Assembly: GCA_938010625.1 (NCBI GenBank)
Contig: CALLVJ010000163.1
Coordinates: 1-8,838, forward strand
Length of the DNA stretch: 8,838 nucleotides
From: an uncultured Stomatobaculum sp.
GTDB taxonomy: Bacteria; Bacillota; Clostridia; Lachnospirales; Lachnospiraceae
Direction of reading: 5' to 3'
Shown: positions 6,812 to 8,838 of the stretch, one piece after another
Position numbering within the stretch: the stretch's first letter is position 1
Layout: every line of letters begins with the position of its first letter
Notes under the pieces: model-generated
What the model saw: the letters and a program-made list of their open reading frames with translations, nothing else
The model's database searches: none
Told to the model about the DNA's origin: nothing
Made by a program: the position numbers and the translations under genes

Positions 6812-6874
6812 ATGAGTCAGAAGTTCACAGTCAACGGCTATTGGTACTTTTACTTTTACGGCTTTACGGTCTGA
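6812..6874 (+). CDS. Aromatic leader peptide (attenuation peptide) for aroF-aroB
   Basis: A 20-codon ORF encodes MSQKFTVNGYWYFYFYGFTV and ends at TGA 6872-6874. Nine of 20 residues are aromatic (4 Tyr, 4 Phe, 1 Trp), with an unbroken run Y10-W-Y-F-Y-F-Y16. Such enrichment has no plausible structural reason in a peptide this short and is the hallmark of regulatory leader peptides that measure aminoacyl-tRNA supply, as in trpL and pheL of enterics. GAGAGAGG (6794-6801) is a good SD 10 nt upstream of the ATG, and the promoter lies just before it. The codons for Tyr12 to Tyr16 lie in the left arm of an RNA hairpin (6843-6857) that competes with an antiterminator. Stalling at any of the three aromatic amino acids should favour read-through into DAHP synthase, the shared entry enzyme. 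The peptide itself is probably degraded and has no known separate role. Confidence 0.92.
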   Translation: MSQKFTVNGYWYFYFYGFTV

Positions 6875-6975
6875 AAGTAAGAGTGCTTTTTGCTGCGAAT
6901 CAAATTCCAAAATTAGTTCTTGGAGTTGGGCGTTTTCGGGACGTCCGCGGTGAAAACACTTCACCGCGGACGTCC
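6843..6975 (+). promoter_or_regulatory. Ribosome-mediated transcription attenuator with three alternative RNA structures
   Basis: Pairing 1:2 (anti-antiterminator): 6843-6857 with 6873-6887, 15 bp including four G-U pairs and a 15-nt loop, covering the Tyr/Phe codons. Pairing 2:3 (antiterminator): 6882-6897 with 6946-6960, 15 bp with three G-U pairs and C6886 bulged; its loop holds a small helper stem, 6903-6910 with 6920-6927 (8 bp, one G-U). Pairing 3:4 (terminator): 6939-6954 with 6960-6975. Segments 6882-6887 and 6946-6954 are each used in two pairings, so the structures exclude one another. Expected logic: with charged tRNA the ribosome reaches the stop codon, covers segment 2, and the terminator forms. 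With scarce Tyr, Phe or Trp it stalls over segment 1, freeing segment 2 to hold segment 3, and RNA polymerase continues into aroF. Without leader translation, 1:2 plus 3:4 should form and terminate. Pairings were read by eye; no energies were calculated. Confidence 0.88.
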
Positions 6976-6981
6976 TTTTTT
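6939..6981 (+). terminator. Attenuator terminator before aroF
   Basis: GGACGTCCGCGGTGAA (6939-6954) and TTCACCGCGGACGTCC (6960-6975) form a perfect 16-bp stem with a 5-nt loop, followed immediately by six T (6976-6981). It is the strongest intrinsic terminator in the window, yet it lies between a promoter and the gene that promoter serves, which marks it as a conditional terminator. It also probably ends read-through RNA from the permease, which lacks its own terminator. Confidence 0.95.
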
Positions 6982-7026
6982 GTTCGAGTTACCCGCGGAA
7001 CCAGGCATTGAAACAGAGGAGAGAGT

Positions 7027-8043
7027 ATGATTATCATCATCAACAGCAAGACTAAGCCGGAAAAGGTAAACGATCTGGTCCACTGGATTGAGAGAAAGGG
7101 GCTGAAAACCCATATTACGGAGGGTGACTATCAGAATATCATCGGTGTGATCGGTGATACCTCCCGCATTGATGAGGATCAGGTGAAGAGCTTTGATATT
7201 GTCGAGGCTGTGAAGCGGGTCTCGGAGCCCTTCAAGCAGGCAAACCGCAAGTTCCACCCGCACGACACGGTGGTCGAGGTGACGCCGGAGGTGAAGATTG
7301 GCCACGGCAACTTCGGCCTGATTGCGGGGCCGTGCTCGGTCGAGAGCGAGGAGCAGATTGTTTTTGTTGCGCAGAGCGTCAAAGCGGCGGGCGCTACCAT
7401 GCTTCGCGGCGGCGCGTTCAAGCCGCGTACTTCCCCGTATGATTTTCAGGGGCTTAAAGCAGAGGGCGTGCGCCTGCTGCTCGAGGCAAAGAAGGTGACG
7501 GGGCTTCCGATTGTCACAGAGATCATGAGTGCAGAACATATTCCGCTGTTTGAAGATGTGGATGTCATCCAGGTCGGTGCGAGAAACATGCAGAATTTTG
7601 AACTCTTGAAGGAGCTCGGCAAACTGAACAAGCCGATTCTCTTGAAGCGCGGCCTCGCAAATACGATTAAGGAGCTCTTAATGAGCGCCGAGTACATTAT
7701 GAGCTCGGGCAATGAGAATGTGATTCTCTGTGAGCGCGGCATCCGTACCTACGAAACGGCGACCAGAAATACCCTGGATCTCTCGGCTGTCCCGGTGCTG
7801 CACGAGCTCTCCCACTTGCCGGTGATCGTGGATCCGAGCCATGCGACGGGTGTGGCGCGCTATGTAAAGCCAATGGCAATGGCAGCTGTCGCTGCAGGCG
7901 CAGACGGTTTGATCATTGAGGTTCACAACGATCCGCCCCACGCACTTTCAGATGGCGCGCAGTCGCTGCGCCCGGAGCAGTTTGCAGATGTGTCTCGCGC
8001 GATTGGCCTGATTCGAATGGCAACAAAAGAAGCAAACCAGTAA
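7027..8043 (+). CDS. aroF: 3-deoxy-7-phosphoheptulonate (DAHP) synthase, type I-beta with N-terminal regulatory domain
   Basis: The product condenses phosphoenolpyruvate and erythrose 4-phosphate to DAHP, the first committed step of the shikimate pathway. It has 338 residues, the same length as the Thermotoga maritima enzyme. Residues 1 to about 70 form a small ferredoxin-like domain (M-I-I-I-I-N-S-K-T-K start) that in T. maritima mediates Tyr/Phe feedback inhibition. The TIM-barrel follows, with A100-G-P-C103-S holding the metal-binding Cys, G-G-A-F-K132-P-R-T-S binding phosphoenolpyruvate, D-P-S-H272-A-T-G, E298 and D309-G-A-Q-S as the other metal ligands. His272, Glu298 and Asp309 match T. 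maritima numbering. ATG 7027 follows GAGGAG (7016-7021) by 5 nt. Expression is gated by the aromatic leader and attenuator just upstream. aroB follows after 39 nt, so the two form an operon. Feedback by a particular amino acid is inferred, not shown. Confidence 0.96.
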   Translation: MIIIINSKTKPEKVNDLVHWIERKGLKTHITEGDYQNIIGVIGDTSRIDEDQVKSFDIVEAVKRVSEPFKQANRKFHPHDTVVEVTPEVKIGHGNFGLIAGPCSVESEEQIVFVAQSVKAAGATMLRGGAFKPRTSPYDFQGLKAEGVRLLLEAKKVTGLPIVTEIMSAEHIPLFEDVDVIQVGARNMQNFELLKELGKLNKPILLKRGLANTIKELLMSAEYIMSSGNENVILCERGIRTYETATRNTLDLSAVPVLHELSHLPVIVDPSHATGVARYVKPMAMAAVAAGADGLIIEVHNDPPHALSDGAQSLRPEQFADVSRAIGLIRMATKEANQ

Positions 8044-8082
8044 TAGTTCACGTAAACAGTTCACATATGAGGGAGGTGCTTC

Positions 8083-8838
8083 ATGGAACAGGTGCTGGTG
8101 CGGGCGTCCAGGACATATGAGGTGGTAATCGGCGAAGATATGCTGGCGGAGCTCGGCGTCCGAGCGGCGGCGTTGATTCGCGGGCGCAAGGCTGTGATTG
8201 TGACAGATTCCAATGTGGGACCGCTCTATGGAAAGCAGGCGACGGAGACGCTTAAGACGGAGGGCTTTGCAGTCGAGACCTTCACCTTTCCCGCAGGCGA
8301 GGCGTCCAAGAATCCTGTGACGCTGCTCGAAATTCTGACTTTCTTTGCCAACGCAGAGCTCACCAGACAGGATGTCGTGATTGCGCTCGGCGGCGGTGTG
8401 ACAGGAGATCTCGCAGGACTTGCGGCTTCGCTTTACCTCCGCGGCGTGCCCTGTGTTCAGGTGCCGACCTCGCTGCTCGCGATGGTGGACTCTTCGGTCG
8501 GCGGCAAGACAGCGGTGGATCTGCCGGAGGGCAAGAACCTGGTCGGAACGTTTACACAGCCCTATCTCGTGGTCTGCGATCGCAAGGTGCTCGACACGCT
8601 GGCACCGGAGGTCTTTGCCGAGGGCATGGCGGAGGTTATCAAGTACGGTATGATCCGGAGCCGCGAACTCCTGGAACTATTGCTGCGCGATGAGGCGGCG
8701 GAGAAACTGGAGAACGTCATTGCGCAGTGTGTCCGCTTAAAGCGGGATGTGGTAGCCGAGGATGAGCAGGATCTTGGCGAGCGGCAGATTCTGAACTTTG
8801 GGCATACCTTTGGGCATGCGATTGAGCGGGAGATGAAC
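8083..8838 (+). CDS. aroB: 3-dehydroquinate synthase, 3' end outside the window
   Basis: The product converts DAHP to 3-dehydroquinate, the second shikimate step, using NAD+ and a divalent metal, normally zinc. The first 252 codons are present with no stop; the family is about 350-370 residues, so roughly 100 are missing. Seen: the NAD-binding G-G-G-V-T-G-D-L-A-G, the substrate/NAD segment S-L-L-A-M-V-D-S-S-V-G-G-K-T-A-V-D, metal ligand E184 in M-A-E-V-I-K-Y-G, and N-F-G-H241-T-F-G-H245-A-I-E, which supplies a histidine metal ligand. The remaining ligand histidine should lie beyond the window. ATG 8083 follows GGAGG (8072-8076) by 6 nt. No promoter or terminator is visible in the 39-nt gap after aroF, so aroB should share the attenuator. 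Further shikimate genes may follow downstream. Confidence 0.96.
   Translation, partial: MEQVLVRASRTYEVVIGEDMLAELGVRAAALIRGRKAVIVTDSNVGPLYGKQATETLKTEGFAVETFTFPAGEASKNPVTLLEILTFFANAELTRQDVVIALGGGVTGDLAGLAASLYLRGVPCVQVPTSLLAMVDSSVGGKTAVDLPEGKNLVGTFTQPYLVVCDRKVLDTLAPEVFAEGMAEVIKYGMIRSRELLELLLRDEAAEKLENVIAQCVRLKRDVVAEDEQDLGERQILNFGHTFGHAIEREMN

Noticed and set aside
6739..7011. An open frame of 90 codons covering the promoter, leader and terminator region
   Set aside because: It begins with a TTG inside the -35 box, has no SD, gives a protein unlike any family, and runs through the attenuator terminator. The 20-codon frame at 6812 explains the region far better.
6739..7026. T-box riboswitch or TRAP-binding leader upstream of aroF
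   Set aside because: No T-box consensus, specifier-loop arrangement or series of spaced GAG/UAG triplets is visible, while a leader peptide with competing hairpins fully explains the region.
8045..8064. Direct repeat AGTTCAC x2 in the aroF-aroB gap
   Set aside because: The same 7-mer also occurs in the leader ORF (6822-6828) and inside the ABC-F gene (3839-3845), so it appears to be a common string here rather than a specific site.

Overview
The window is 8.8 kb of bacterial chromosome with every recognisable gene on the + strand. Short gaps, good Shine-Dalgarno (SD) sequences, a moderately high GC content (judged by eye, not computed), a type I-beta DAHP synthase, a Uup/YfmR-type ABC-F protein and a GlnT/GlsA-type pair suggest a Gram-positive Bacillota, most likely a Clostridia/Lachnospiraceae-like anaerobe. 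The taxonomy is inference. I see no mobile elements, CRISPR arrays, tRNA or rRNA.

Layout. (1) 1-186: AT-rich upstream region with a promoter (TTTACA-N16-TATATT). (2) 187-2610: a glutamine-use operon, made of an AGCS-family sodium symporter and glutaminase A, closed by an intrinsic terminator. (3) 2623-4492: an ABC-F translation factor of the Uup/YfmR kind. Its extended -10 promoter lies so close to the start codon that the mRNA may be leaderless, and the -10 sits inside a dyad. (4) 4547-6704: a class I glutamine-amidotransferase-like gamma-glutamyl hydrolase (peptidase C26, PuuD-like) followed 22 nt later by an APC amino-acid/amine permease. (5) 6739-8838: an aromatic amino-acid operon, with DAHP synthase (aroF) and 3-dehydroquinate synthase (aroB, cut by the window edge). 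These are the first two steps of the shikimate pathway.

The main discovery is in the gap between the permease and aroF. A near-consensus promoter (TTGACC-N17-TATATT) drives a leader holding an SD and a 20-codon ORF, MSQKFTVNGYWYFYFYGFTV, with seven aromatic codons in a row (Tyr-Trp-Tyr-Phe-Tyr-Phe-Tyr). Three mutually exclusive RNA pairings follow: a 15-bp hairpin across the aromatic codons, a 15-bp antiterminator with one bulge, and a perfect 16-bp terminator followed by six T. This is the complete architecture of a ribosome-mediated transcription attenuator. It appears to sense charging of all three aromatic tRNAs ahead of the committed shikimate enzyme. The enzyme also has an N-terminal feedback-type domain, so control probably acts on both gene expression and enzyme activity. 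A nested dyad over the promoter and leader SD may also silence read-through RNA from the upstream permease.

Functionally, regions 2 and 4 both point to uptake of glutamine, other amino acids or amines and release of glutamate from amide or gamma-glutamyl bonds. Region 5 makes chorismate precursors and region 3 serves translation.
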